From the IMG/VR virus record IMGVR_UViG_3300032665_000158, positions 1-27,145 of that record: 27,145 nucleotides of DNA. One strand, given 5' to 3'. The DNA comes from a virus. The notes under the pieces are model-generated. The model searched no databases. It saw only the letters and a program-made list of their open reading frames with translations, and had not been told where the DNA came from. This document shows positions 20,567 to 27,145 of the stretch, in pieces (the first letter of the stretch is position 1; every line of letters starts with the position of its first letter). Position numbers and translations under genes: made by a program.

Positions 20567-21532
20567 TTAGCGCCGGCGCTGCCTCAATTCGTTCATCCGG
20601 AGCCGTTTGTAGTCCTGAAAGCTCAACGCCTCTCTCGAGTTCGTGGCTACAGGGGCTTCAGATCCACGAATTGAAGCAACGGGCGCGGGTGCGCGAGTGG
20701 TTTCAATAGTGGTTTTGGGCTTGGCTTCCGCTTTCGCTTCCGCCGCAGCCGATTTCTCAAACGATGTTTCGATCTTGCCGAGCTCGAGCAGCGCCTTCGC
20801 CGCGGGCAACGCAAAGATCCGCTTCTGATCGTCTGGATTTTTCGCCAAGTGGTACGCGATATGCGGGCCGTATTCGGACTCCAATATCGCGGCCTGTACG
20901 TGCGCTGGAACGGCCACTTTCACCCGGTCGGCGGCTGAAATGACCTCGTCGAAGTCCTCAAATTCGGACTTCGCAAGTTCCACACGAGTCTTCATCAACT
21001 CGTTTTGGCGTTCCATCGCCAGACGCTGCCGCTCGTCATCACGGGCTTTAGCGATCTGTTGTTCGGTCAGCTTGCGGTTGAAGTCCGTCAAGGCCTTCGC
21101 GAACGAGGCGATGTCCTGATAATCAGCCGGATTGGGCTCTTTGAGTGCCTCAGTCTTGGGCTGTTCGATCGACTTTAACGATTCAAGCTGTGCTTCCAGC
21201 TCGCCTATCCTGCGCTCGGCGCGAAGCTTGGCGTTGTACTCGTCTTCAGCGAATTCTTCGGCCTCTTTACGAGCTCGAGTCAGTTCGTTGATGCGAGTCT
21301 GGACGTCCTTCTTCTCGCCTTTCTTGGGGGCATCGGGTTCGCCCTGGGGCTCGGGTGGCGCATCCGGCGACGTTTCGCTGCCGGTGGCGACAATCGGGCT
21401 TTTTTCGGCGTCTGTACCAGTCGATTTATCGACCGCTGCGACGAGCTGTTCGTTCGTCTGAATATTGACGCTTTTGGTGCGTTCCGCTGCGTAATCCGCA
21501 AGGTTTGCGTTGGTCACAGTCGTAATAGCCAT
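20567..21532 (-). CDS. Scaffolding protein
   Basis: The 321-aa product lies between portal and coat, the P22 gp8 position. It has a low-complexity acidic/proline N-terminus (roughly 40 to 75), long charged coiled-coil helices from about 78 to 205 (LTRARKEAEEFAEDEYNAK and later RQRLAMERQNELMK), an Ala/Lys-rich linker, and a strongly basic C-terminal end, LRMNELRQRRR. Internal scaffolds of P22-like phages bind coat through a basic C-terminal helix-turn-helix, which fits. It would direct procapsid assembly and leave before or during packaging. Sequence similarity to gp8 itself is not obvious, so the call rests on composition and position. Confidence 0.8.
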   Translation of the reverse strand: MAITTVTNANLADYAAERTKSVNIQTNEQLVAAVDKSTGTDAEKSPIVATGSETSPDAPPEPQGEPDAPKKGEKKDVQTRINELTRARKEAEEFAEDEYNAKLRAERRIGELEAQLESLKSIEQPKTEALKEPNPADYQDIASFAKALTDFNRKLTEQQIAKARDDERQRLAMERQNELMKTRVELAKSEFEDFDEVISAADRVKVAVPAHVQAAILESEYGPHIAYHLAKNPDDQKRIFALPAAKALLELGKIETSFEKSAAAEAKAEAKPKTTIETTRAPAPVASIRGSEAPVATNSREALSFQDYKRLRMNELRQRRR

Positions 21533-21625
21533 GGTCTACCCACGTATTGATCCCTTGGAAACCGCCAAGTGCGGGGCAAAGAGTCACCGCTCGCGGGGTC
21601 TGCCAGACCACGCAAGACGAATTAA
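21533..21625 (-). other. 93-bp portal-scaffold spacer with palindrome
   Basis: This is one of the few real gaps in the tightly packed operon. It holds a palindrome, GGTCTG-C-CAGACC, at 21597 to 21609 and a weaker 5-bp stem (CTTGG/CCAAG) at 21554 to 21569. No T-run follows either, so a terminator is unlikely. An operator, a processing site or an internal promoter ahead of scaffold and coat are all possible. I could not assign clear -35/-10 boxes. Confidence 0.35.
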
Positions 21626-23788
21626 CTATTCGGACCGTCGTTCCGCTTTTTCTGCGGACTTTTCGAGTTCTTTCGCCGCACGCCGGTTGTGTTCGGCCTC
21701 GGCGTGGGTGTTAAGCAGCTGCGTCGCGGCGTGGATCTCGGCCACGTCGTGCGCGGTGATGGACTTGACGTGCGTGTCGAACATTGAGGTGTGCGCCTTG
21801 GTCTGCACGTCCTCGCGCCGCACCCCGAGTTCCATCTGGGTGCGCTGCGTCTCGGCCTGTTCCTTCATCTGCAAACGCTGCGTCTCGCCCTGCTGGCGCA
21901 TCTGCTCGATGCCCGACTTGGTCTTGAGTTCCAGTTCGAGCGCCATGTGCGACTGCTGCATCTGTTGCAACTGCTGCTGTAGACCCTTAATCATCATCTG
22001 CGCCTTCGGCGGGATGTCAGAGTCCTTGTCGATCTGGGCGCCGGGGATCATCGCGGCCATGCGGTCAGCGATCGTGTCGGCGTCTGGGAAGTCCAGAGAG
22101 CGGACAACGACGTCACCCGCTACCTTGGCCGTCATCTCGCCGAGCGGCGTCGCCAAGAGCTCGAGCATGGCCTCCGCGGCCTCCTCGCGCTTGGTCTGGT
22201 AGCCCGGGCCGGTGTCGACCACGGTGTCGTACAAGCCGCCGGTGAGGTCGTTCTTGATCCGCACCACCGCTTGGGTCAGCGGGTCGCGGACTTTCTCGTT
22301 GATCGTGGTGGTGTCCGGCGTGCCATCGTCGCCGATGATGCGCTGGATACGCTGCGTGTCGTAGAAGTGCGGAATCAGGTCGCTGACGATCGCACCGATG
22401 TGCTTGAGCGAGCGGGTCAGGTTGTCGGCGAAGTCAAAGTGACTGATGTCCGACAGGCCCTGCCGGCGCTTGATCGCCAAGCCCGAGACCACTTCGCCCG
22501 GTGAGTCCTGACCCGGCTCGTGCGGCATACCCGCCACGGCCATAAAGTCGGACTGCGAGCCCTGTATCCACTGCATCAGCCCTTCGGCCGGCGCCATGGC
22601 CGACTGCCGTTGCGGCGGCGGCATCAGTTCGCCGTTCGGACCAGTGACCGGCTTGTACGGTAACGCGACGATCGGCTTGCGGTTGGCGTCGCGCCACGCC
22701 GCTTCGTGGCCTTCCATCTGCCCTTCGGCAATCAGCCAGGGCGCCTTCGGCTGGAGCGCGGCCACCTCGGTCATGGTGGTCTGACCGTAGTTGTACATGC
22801 GAGCCGGGTCGCGCAGGTCGCGGATCATGCCCTTGCGGACGATCCGGCCGTTGAGATCCACCTCGCGGCCGTACACCGGTACGATGGGGATGTACTTGCC
22901 CGGCCATTCGCGGCGGTCGAGGACGGCCGTCGCCGAGAGCAAATACCATTCGACGAATTTACGCATCACCCGGCGGGTGCGGACGATCTCAATGCCGGCC
23001 GCTTCGAGGGTGTCTTCTTCGGGCAGCTCGTCGGTGAACTTGGTGCTGCCGTCCGAGAGCATGTGCAGCGTGTCCATCTTGCGGTGGACGCGCCAGTATT
23101 CGGCGACCCGGATCTGCTCCTTGGTGGCCCAGTCGGCGACCGAGTCACCCGAGCCCATGTACTGCCAGCCGAGCGGATCGACGTCGCCGTAGCGGACGCG
23201 GTACTCGTCACGGCGCATCATGTCCGAGACGATTGCCCAGGACGCGTCCGAGCCGTCCGGCATCGAACTCGTCGGGTCGAAATAGACAGTGAACGGGTTG
23301 CGGATCGGATCGATCGTCAGATCCTGATCGAACGAGCGCTCGTCGACGTAGCGGCTGCCGACGCGGATGTAGCCCCAACCGCCCCGCACGGCGCTCTCGA
23401 CCGCGCAGTCGTAGGCGTAATCGGCGCTCGAGGCCGACTCAATGTGCCGCATGAGCCCGTTGCGGACCTTGGCCGCCTGTACGTCGGCGCCGTCGCCCAC
23501 GGGGTGAAACTTGATCCGGGGGCGGTTCTCGCGCAAAGCGTTGGTCACCCGGCGCACCATCGCGTCGGTGATGTTGATCGTCAGGCACGGACGGCCGTCG
23601 GTGTCGCGGTCGCGGCGTATGTCGACCGGCCATTGATCGCCGTTGGCGAAGTTGATGTCGGTCAACGCCTCGGTGCGATTGGCGCTTTCGCTGTCCATCG
23701 CAAGCTTGTACCGCTCTTGGCACTCAACGATCAGATCTTGGTCGTTGGTGGCGGCTGAGTCCGAGGCGTACGCCATTAAGTCATCCAA
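21626..23788 (-). CDS. Portal protein, P22 type
   Basis: The 720-aa protein matches P22 gp1-like portals in length and layout. It has an N-terminal helical segment with INFANGDQWPVDIRRDRD and then RPCLTINITDAMVRRVTNALRENRPRIKFHP, typical of this family. A long central stem/wing region follows, and a Gln-rich C-terminal coiled coil starts near residue 600 (QQQLQQMQQSHMALELELK and beyond) that would form the barrel reaching into the head. As a dodecamer it would be the DNA channel and the docking site for terminase and the gp4-like adaptor. Two starts are possible: ATG at 23788, or ATG at 23776, which forms a TAATG junction with the terminase stop. A modest AGG site favours the first. Confidence 0.93.
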   Translation of the reverse strand: MDDLMAYASDSAATNDQDLIVECQERYKLAMDSESANRTEALTDINFANGDQWPVDIRRDRDTDGRPCLTINITDAMVRRVTNALRENRPRIKFHPVGDGADVQAAKVRNGLMRHIESASSADYAYDCAVESAVRGGWGYIRVGSRYVDERSFDQDLTIDPIRNPFTVYFDPTSSMPDGSDASWAIVSDMMRRDEYRVRYGDVDPLGWQYMGSGDSVADWATKEQIRVAEYWRVHRKMDTLHMLSDGSTKFTDELPEEDTLEAAGIEIVRTRRVMRKFVEWYLLSATAVLDRREWPGKYIPIVPVYGREVDLNGRIVRKGMIRDLRDPARMYNYGQTTMTEVAALQPKAPWLIAEGQMEGHEAAWRDANRKPIVALPYKPVTGPNGELMPPPQRQSAMAPAEGLMQWIQGSQSDFMAVAGMPHEPGQDSPGEVVSGLAIKRRQGLSDISHFDFADNLTRSLKHIGAIVSDLIPHFYDTQRIQRIIGDDGTPDTTTINEKVRDPLTQAVVRIKNDLTGGLYDTVVDTGPGYQTKREEAAEAMLELLATPLGEMTAKVAGDVVVRSLDFPDADTIADRMAAMIPGAQIDKDSDIPPKAQMMIKGLQQQLQQMQQSHMALELELKTKSGIEQMRQQGETQRLQMKEQAETQRTQMELGVRREDVQTKAHTSMFDTHVKSITAHDVAEIHAATQLLNTHAEAEHNRRAAKELEKSAEKAERRSE

Positions 23789-25200
23789 CCTGTGGGTGAT
23801 GGCATTTGGTGATTAAATGCCTGTGGTTTCTTGAACGATTTCGTCGTTGCAAAGCGGCGCATCATCATCGCGTAGCGCGTGGCGCTCATCAGGTCATCGT
23901 TCTCTTTGACGATGAGCCCTTCTTTGCGGTGATAGACGTTGAATTCTTCGAACCAGTTGCTCAGGTGTGCAAACACCTTGAAGCGACCGGTCTGCATTCG
24001 ATCGAGCAGCTCGGACACGCCGGCTTCTAAGCCGTTGGTGCCGTCCTCGAAGGTGGCGCGGACGCCAAGCATCTTTAAGCCTTGCGCCCGGTACTGCGCC
24101 ATCAGCTGCTCGCCCGAGCCCTTGTCGTGCTGTAGACCGTCGTGCGGCCACGACCAGGGCAACCAATCGCCCCACGGCTTGACCGCGGCGGCGAACATGG
24201 CCGGCGTCTGCTCACGCGCTCGGTGCGTCGCAATGACGTATAAACAATCGGCATCCCGATCCCATGCCATGCGGACGGCCGCCGAAGGGTGATCCCAACC
24301 GAAGTCCAGACCGCAGATCTGCGGCCAGTGCTGCGGAATCGGGAACGATTCACACTGAATCGCGCCCTGGGCGATCGGGAACACGCGGCCCGAGCCCATA
24401 GCCGGGATGCCTCGCGTACGGGCATCGCGCTCGAACTCGGGGTAGGACGCAATGATCGCGGCCTTCTGCTCGTCCGAGTAATGGCTCGCATCGTCAATCG
24501 TCATGGTCGTGACGGACGTGCCGGGGACTTTCTCAATGATGAACCGACGCACGACGTTCGACATACCCAACAGCGGGGTAAACGTCATAAACACCATGCC
24601 GTTCGTGGCGTTGGTGCGGGTCAGCCCTTCGATGTAGATGTCGCTGTCCGGCTCTTCGTCAAACCACACATAGTCCAGCGTTTCGCCCTGCCATTTCTCG
24701 CGACCTTTCTCATACGATTTAAGTGCGATTGTGGAGATGTCGCCGGTGGCATGGCGAACGCTGATCGTGTCGACTAGGTCGGCGATACCGCGGGTGTTGC
24801 TGTAGTCAACAATCGCCGTTTTCGGTATCGAACCGGTACCGAATTGCCCCGGGCGTCCCAGCAAAATGCGCTGGACGTTGTCTCGGGTGCTTTCTCCGGT
24901 GATGCCGGCAACCCAGCCAGTTGTTGCTCGATCCCATCGGCGGCCTTGCCACCAATCGGGATATTGTCCTGTGGCGTGCATGGCCACTTCCATGCCGGCT
25001 GACCAGGTCTTGCCGACTTGGTTAGCAGCCATGAGTAACCGCTCTCGGTTACTGGCTCCGGCGGCATGGAAGTCACGTTGCTTTTGGTACGGGCCGTACG
25101 ACTTCAGCCTCGATTGGCGCTTGCGTAAATCCGCTTCCTTCATCAGCGCGGATAGCAAGCTGGCTTCGTAAGAACTCGATGCCGGCTGTGAGTTGGTCAT
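23776..25200 (-). CDS. Terminase large subunit
   Basis: This 474-aa protein is the packaging motor ATPase and headful nuclease that drives DNA into the procapsid through the portal. The ATPase shows a variant Walker A, ANQVGKT (59 to 65), a Walker B, YVWFDEEPD (178 to 185), and a coupling motif at MTFTPL (205 to 210). The nuclease half begins with GLDFGWDHP (297 to 305), where Asp299 is the expected first metal ligand, and an acidic cluster (ENDD) lies near the C-terminus. The length fits P22 gp2-like terminases. The 25200 start has a GGAAG ribosome site; a later ATG at 25143 has none. The stop overlaps the portal start region. Confidence 0.95.
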   Translation of the reverse strand: MTNSQPASSSYEASLLSALMKEADLRKRQSRLKSYGPYQKQRDFHAAGASNRERLLMAANQVGKTWSAGMEVAMHATGQYPDWWQGRRWDRATTGWVAGITGESTRDNVQRILLGRPGQFGTGSIPKTAIVDYSNTRGIADLVDTISVRHATGDISTIALKSYEKGREKWQGETLDYVWFDEEPDSDIYIEGLTRTNATNGMVFMTFTPLLGMSNVVRRFIIEKVPGTSVTTMTIDDASHYSDEQKAAIIASYPEFERDARTRGIPAMGSGRVFPIAQGAIQCESFPIPQHWPQICGLDFGWDHPSAAVRMAWDRDADCLYVIATHRAREQTPAMFAAAVKPWGDWLPWSWPHDGLQHDKGSGEQLMAQYRAQGLKMLGVRATFEDGTNGLEAGVSELLDRMQTGRFKVFAHLSNWFEEFNVYHRKEGLIVKENDDLMSATRYAMMMRRFATTKSFKKPQAFNHQMPSPTGWMT

Positions 25201-25459
25201 CGGTCAAGTCTTCCAAGGCTTTGGCCGGCTCGACCTGCTTGGGCAGCAAAGATGCAATCATCTTCACGTAACCCATGGGGTCTTCTTCGCGGGCCGCCTC
25301 GATCGCCCGCTTGCCGTGTTGCTCGAAATCGTCCGCGAGTCGGTTCAGGAATGACCCTGTAACCTTCAGTCGCGCGCCGACGGGCCTGCCGCCGGGGTTG
25401 CCCGATTGCCCGGGCTTGAATTGATAGCTAACCAGCTGCTGCGCGGTATTGCCTGGCAT
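25073..25459 (-). CDS. Probable small terminase subunit (DUF5681-like)
   Basis: The 128-aa product begins with YQFKPGQSGNPGGRPVGAR (residues 12 to 30), the signature of DUF5681 proteins. These lie just upstream of the large terminase in many phages and are taken as DNA-recognition (small) subunits. A helical region follows, with LNRLADDFEQHGKRAIEAAREEDPMGYVKMIASLLPK. The ATG at 25459 has an AGGA ribosome site and overlaps the end of the co-chaperonin gene by 32 bases. The 3' end overlaps the large terminase start by 128 bases, which is long for a phage junction. The role rests on the motif and position, not on a demonstrated DNA-binding domain. Confidence 0.75.
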   Translation of the reverse strand: MPGNTAQQLVSYQFKPGQSGNPGGRPVGARLKVTGSFLNRLADDFEQHGKRAIEAAREEDPMGYVKMIASLLPKQVEPAKALEDLTDDQLTAGIEFLRSQLAIRADEGSGFTQAPIEAEVVRPVPKAT

Positions 25460-25853
25460 GGATTCCTGCCACGTCCTTTTCGGACGCGATGATGTGTTCT
25501 TCGCCGCGGTACATGATCCGCGGGAACGCGTAACCACCGATGTCCAAGCCGCCGAGTTCCACGATATCGCCTACCTTGACTTCGGTGGGGCGAAAGACTT
25601 TTGACTTCCAGACCTTGGAGCGGTCGCTGTTGTATCGGTTGGGGAACTCGCCCGGGCCGATGGCGACAACCTCACCGCGTAGGGTGCGACCTCGCCAATG
25701 GGCCTCGATGGTGGTCGACAGCTCGACCTTGAGCGGTCGGACGATCATCCGATCGCCCAGCGGCTTGATGTTCTCGTCCACCCACTCGACACGCCCATCG
25801 CGCATGTCGAGACCTTCTTGTCGGATCTGCGGCTTCGGGGGCGAGAGGATCAT
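25428..25853 (-). CDS. GroES-like co-chaperonin (Cpn10 fold)
   Basis: Residues 29 to 131 of this 141-aa protein follow the Cpn10 pattern. The N-terminal strand reads IKPLGDRMIVRP. The mobile-loop region follows, then GEVVAIGPGEF, then VKVGDIVEL, and near the end YRGEEHIIASEKDVAGI, which matches the closing strands of GroES. A 28-residue N-terminal extension and a longer insert at residues 70 to 90 are unlike bacterial GroES. The loop expected to contact GroEL, about residues 43 to 58, lacks the usual GGIVL sequence. GroES caps GroEL during protein folding; T4 gp31 is the classic phage substitute and the P22 coat protein is a known GroEL/ES substrate. Its place in the head operon suggests help with coat folding, which is an inference. 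Confidence 0.85.
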   Translation of the reverse strand: MILSPPKPQIRQEGLDMRDGRVEWVDENIKPLGDRMIVRPLKVELSTTIEAHWRGRTLRGEVVAIGPGEFPNRYNSDRSKVWKSKVFRPTEVKVGDIVELGGLDIGGYAFPRIMYRGEEHIIASEKDVAGIHARQYRAAAG

Positions 25854-26026
25854 GGATGCTTGAGAGCTGAGGTTTTCACTTCGCGCCGGATGAGCGCCTT
25901 GTCTTCGGCCTCATCCTCGTGGCGGCGCTTCTTGCGGCGCTTGTACTTGCCAACGGTCGACTCCTCGCCGTCCATGAAGCGGCCCATGAACTTAGCCAGG
26001 TTGTCGCCCTTATGCGGCGAGGACAT
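25850..26026 (-). CDS. Small basic protein, unknown
   Basis: A 58-aa open frame exactly fills the space between two late genes. It starts in a TAATG overlap with the His-rich gene and its TGA overlaps the ATG of the co-chaperonin gene. The N-terminal third is mixed (KFMGRFMDGEE). A very basic patch, GKYKRRKKRR, follows and then an acidic stretch, EDEAEDK. Head-to-tail junctions on both sides are the main evidence that it is translated. The basic patch suggests nucleic-acid contact, but no family was recognised. Confidence 0.7.
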   Translation of the reverse strand: MSSPHKGDNLAKFMGRFMDGEESTVGKYKRRKKRRHEDEAEDKALIRREVKTSALKHP

Positions 26027-26340
26027 TAGCCCGGCTCGTCGTCGTGCTTTTCGTCGCCCGGACGGTGCGCCTTGCCGACGTGGTGGTGGCGCGGCTCTTC
26101 CGCTTCCTCGCGGCCGGCGTGCGGCGCCTTGCCCTTGTGGTGGTCGTGGAAGTGGTGGGCCATTTCCGACTTGTGCGGCGTCGAGCTGACGCGCAGTTCG
26201 TGCTTAAAGCCGTACGGCACGCCGTGCTGGCCCGAGCCCTCGTGGATCTCGGCCTTGAGCTTCGGCGGTGCGCCCGGGCCAGAAGCCGGCATTTCGCGGG
26301 GCGGCGACGGGCGCCGGGAAGGATGCTTATCGACAGCCAT
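26026..26340 (-). CDS. Histidine-rich protein of unknown function
   Basis: I do not recognise this 104-aa product. It is strongly hydrophilic, with many Pro, Lys and Glu residues and 16 histidines. The histidines concentrate in the second half, in runs such as HHFHDHH and RHHH, so metal binding is possible. No membrane segment or known domain is visible and most of it is probably disordered. The ATG follows an AGGAG ribosome site that sits right after the leader terminator, which makes this the first gene of the late operon. Its TAA overlaps the next start in a TAATG junction. Confidence 0.75.
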   Translation of the reverse strand: MAVDKHPSRRPSPPREMPASGPGAPPKLKAEIHEGSGQHGVPYGFKHELRVSSTPHKSEMAHHFHDHHKGKAPHAGREEAEEPRHHHVGKAHRPGDEKHDDEPG

Positions 26341-26356
26341 TGCGGGCTCCTGAGAT

Positions 26357-26385
26357 AAAAAAAAGCCCCACTCAATGGCGGGGCT
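26357..26385 (-). terminator. Intrinsic terminator ahead of the late operon
   Basis: On the minus strand, AGCCCC and GGGGCT form a 6-bp GC-rich stem around a 10-base loop, followed by eight T residues. It ends 16 bases before the ATG of the first late gene, whose AGGAG ribosome site follows the T-run. A terminator placed between a Q-like gene and the late genes is what antitermination control needs. Confidence 0.85.
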
Positions 26386-26390
26386 CAAGA

Positions 26391-26409
26391 CGCGTTACAT
26401 AACAACGCG
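26391..26409 (-). promoter_or_regulatory. Inverted repeat in late-operon leader (inner)
   Basis: Perfect 6-bp arms, CGCGTT and AACGCG, flank a 7-base spacer and lie 5 bases upstream of the terminator stem on the minus strand. An alternative small palindrome, GTTA-CA-TAAC, is nested inside. In RNA it would fold directly before the terminator hairpin. Confidence 0.45.
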
Positions 26410-26422
26410 GGAGGGGGTATGA

Positions 26423-26443
26423 GTGCGATACATTCATTCGCAC
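26423..26443 (-). promoter_or_regulatory. Inverted repeat in late-operon leader (outer)
   Basis: Perfect 6-bp arms, GTGCGA and TCGCAC, flank a 9-base spacer between the antiterminator candidate and the late-operon terminator. It could be an RNA hairpin or a protein-binding site. I could not place a convincing sigma-70 promoter beside it. Confidence 0.45.
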
Positions 26444-26474
26444 GATGCCACCATCTAACAAAGTGATTCCGTAA

Positions 26475-26831
26475 TCAAATTGCACTCGAAATGTATCCAC
26501 ACACTCGCCAGCGAGCGCGGTTCAGAACGGCATCGAAGCGACGCAAGGAAAGCTTGAGCCGGCGTGCGAGCAGCTCACGCGGCGCCCACTTGAGGTAGTA
26601 CTCCCGGATGACGGCGCGATCCTCACCGCTCAGGTGGGCGACCGCGCGGTCGGTGATGGCCACGGGCTCCGGCATGTCCGACACTTGACCCGTGCCGTGA
26701 CTGGCGCCCGGCCCCTCCTCGATCAGCCGGCCAAGGATGGTGCGCTCCGGCCAACCGCCCGGCGCCTTATCTCGCGCCCAGCGTGACCACGCCTCGAGGC
26801 GCAGGTGCACCAGTTGGATCTCGGGCGCCAT
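26475..26831 (-). CDS. Possible Q-like late antiterminator
   Basis: The 118-aa product is basic and helical. It opens with LRLEAWSRWARDKAPGGWP and ends with a helix-turn-helix-like stretch, roughly residues 65 to 110 (HLSGEDRAVIREYYLKW followed by LARRLKLSLRRFDAVLNRAR), resembling sigma region 4. Proteins of this shape are often annotated as antitermination Q-like in phages of Gram-negative bacteria. The context agrees: the gene lies directly upstream of a leader with an intrinsic terminator and then the whole late operon. The start is uncertain. I chose the ATG 19 bases after the nuclease stop; an in-frame GTG at 26861 that overlaps that stop would add ten residues. No strong ribosome site is visible for either. 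The regulatory role is inferred from shape and position. Confidence 0.55.
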   Translation of the reverse strand: MAPEIQLVHLRLEAWSRWARDKAPGGWPERTILGRLIEEGPGASHGTGQVSDMPEPVAITDRAVAHLSGEDRAVIREYYLKWAPRELLARRLKLSLRRFDAVLNRARWRVCGYISSAI

Positions 26832-26850
26832 GTGACTGCGCGCCCGCCGA

Positions 26851-27144
26851 TCAGGGTTCACAGTTGTCGATCCAGACGTTGCAGACACGTTGGGCTTCCT
26901 CCAAGTTGTGAACAACAAAACGCACCGCGCCCTCTGAGAGCGCAAAAAACTTGACCTGATCCGGTGTCAGCCCTTTGCCCGGCATCTTGACCTCGAGCAA
27001 GGCAAAGTGCGGGCGGCCCGTGCGGCCGACCAGTAGGTCGACGGGCGTGTCCAGGCGAATGACCCAGTACCCGAGGGCCTCCAAACCGTGCACGATGGGC
27101 AGTTCGTTGGCGTCTCTTTTGGCGGCATAGCGATTGAGGCTCAT
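26851..27144 (-). CDS. VRR-NUC-type small nuclease
   Basis: This 97-aa protein has the layout of stand-alone VRR-NUC nucleases of the PD-(D/E)XK superfamily. A leading helix contains Glu14. It is followed by a strand with Asp36 in the segment VDLLVG, and then by LLEVK, which supplies Glu51 and Lys53. These are the expected metal-binding and catalytic residues. Family members cut DNA junctions or flaps, and phages often carry them near the end of the replication region, just before late control genes. The ATG lies one base from the window edge. The length is normal for the family, so the gene is probably complete, but its upstream context is not visible. The fold call is strong; the exact DNA substrate cannot be read from sequence. 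Confidence 0.85.
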   Translation of the reverse strand: MSLNRYAAKRDANELPIVHGLEALGYWVIRLDTPVDLLVGRTGRPHFALLEVKMPGKGLTPDQVKFFALSEGAVRFVVHNLEEAQRVCNVWIDNCEP

Positions 27145-27145
27145 A

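Noticed and set aside
19448-20674. Plus-strand open frame of 408 codons opposite the coat gene
   Set aside because: Arg/Val-rich translation without motifs, lying over the well-supported coat gene.
22706-23758. Plus-strand open frame of 350 codons opposite the portal gene
   Set aside because: Antisense shadow of the portal; composition typical of reverse reading of GC-rich coding DNA.
1-27145. CRISPR arrays, tRNA genes, integrase, transposase or att sites
   Set aside because: No regularly spaced repeats, cloverleaf sequences or recombinase motifs were found on either strand by reading.

Overview
This window reads as the late (morphogenesis and lysis) region of a podovirus-like, P22-related tailed phage or prophage with a GC-rich genome. 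The hallmark proteins are a P22-type portal, a P22 gp5-like coat, gp4-like and gp10-like tail-completion proteins, ejection proteins and beta-helical tailspikes. A Gram-negative host is implied by a two-gene spanin system: an inner-membrane Rz-like protein and an embedded lipobox-bearing Rz1-like protein. The high GC content and the protein types fit a proteobacterial host, but the sequence does not identify the species. No tRNA, rRNA, CRISPR, transposase or integrase was seen. Almost everything is on the minus strand, so the window is best read from right to left.

Right end (27145 to about 25400): a small VRR-NUC-type nuclease, then a small helical, basic protein that may be a Q-like late antiterminator. 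A 130-bp leader follows, with two perfect inverted repeats and an intrinsic terminator. Next come a His-rich protein, a tiny basic protein and a phage-encoded GroES-like co-chaperonin. The order antiterminator candidate, terminator, late genes resembles the lambdoid late-control layout.

Head and packaging (25459 to about 14630): DUF5681-type small terminase, large terminase, portal, scaffold, coat (strong ribosome site but a TTG start), two terminator hairpins that step expression down after the coat, several small beta-rich proteins, gp4-like adaptor, gp10-like tail hub, and two more small proteins. Genes mostly overlap at stop/start junctions such as TAATG, ATGA, GTGA or TTGA, which suggests translational coupling. 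Next is a cupin-SET fusion, a probable protein lysine methyltransferase, encoded between virion genes.

Ejection and adsorption (13811 to 3394): three probable ejection proteins, then one isolated plus-strand gene for a 44-aa membrane protein, then four fibre or spike genes that share duplicated modules. The two beta-helix spikes are clearly more AT-rich than their surroundings, with a sharp junction inside a shared 30-aa module.

Lysis and accessory genes (3384 to 28): four very small genes (three encoding membrane proteins, one of them a holin candidate), a T4-type (GH24) endolysin, a further holin-like protein, an HExxH metalloprotein, a calcineurin-like phosphoesterase, a small protein, a DUF3310 protein, the nested Rz/Rz1 pair and a coiled-coil protein. 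No intergenic gap exceeds 300 bases.
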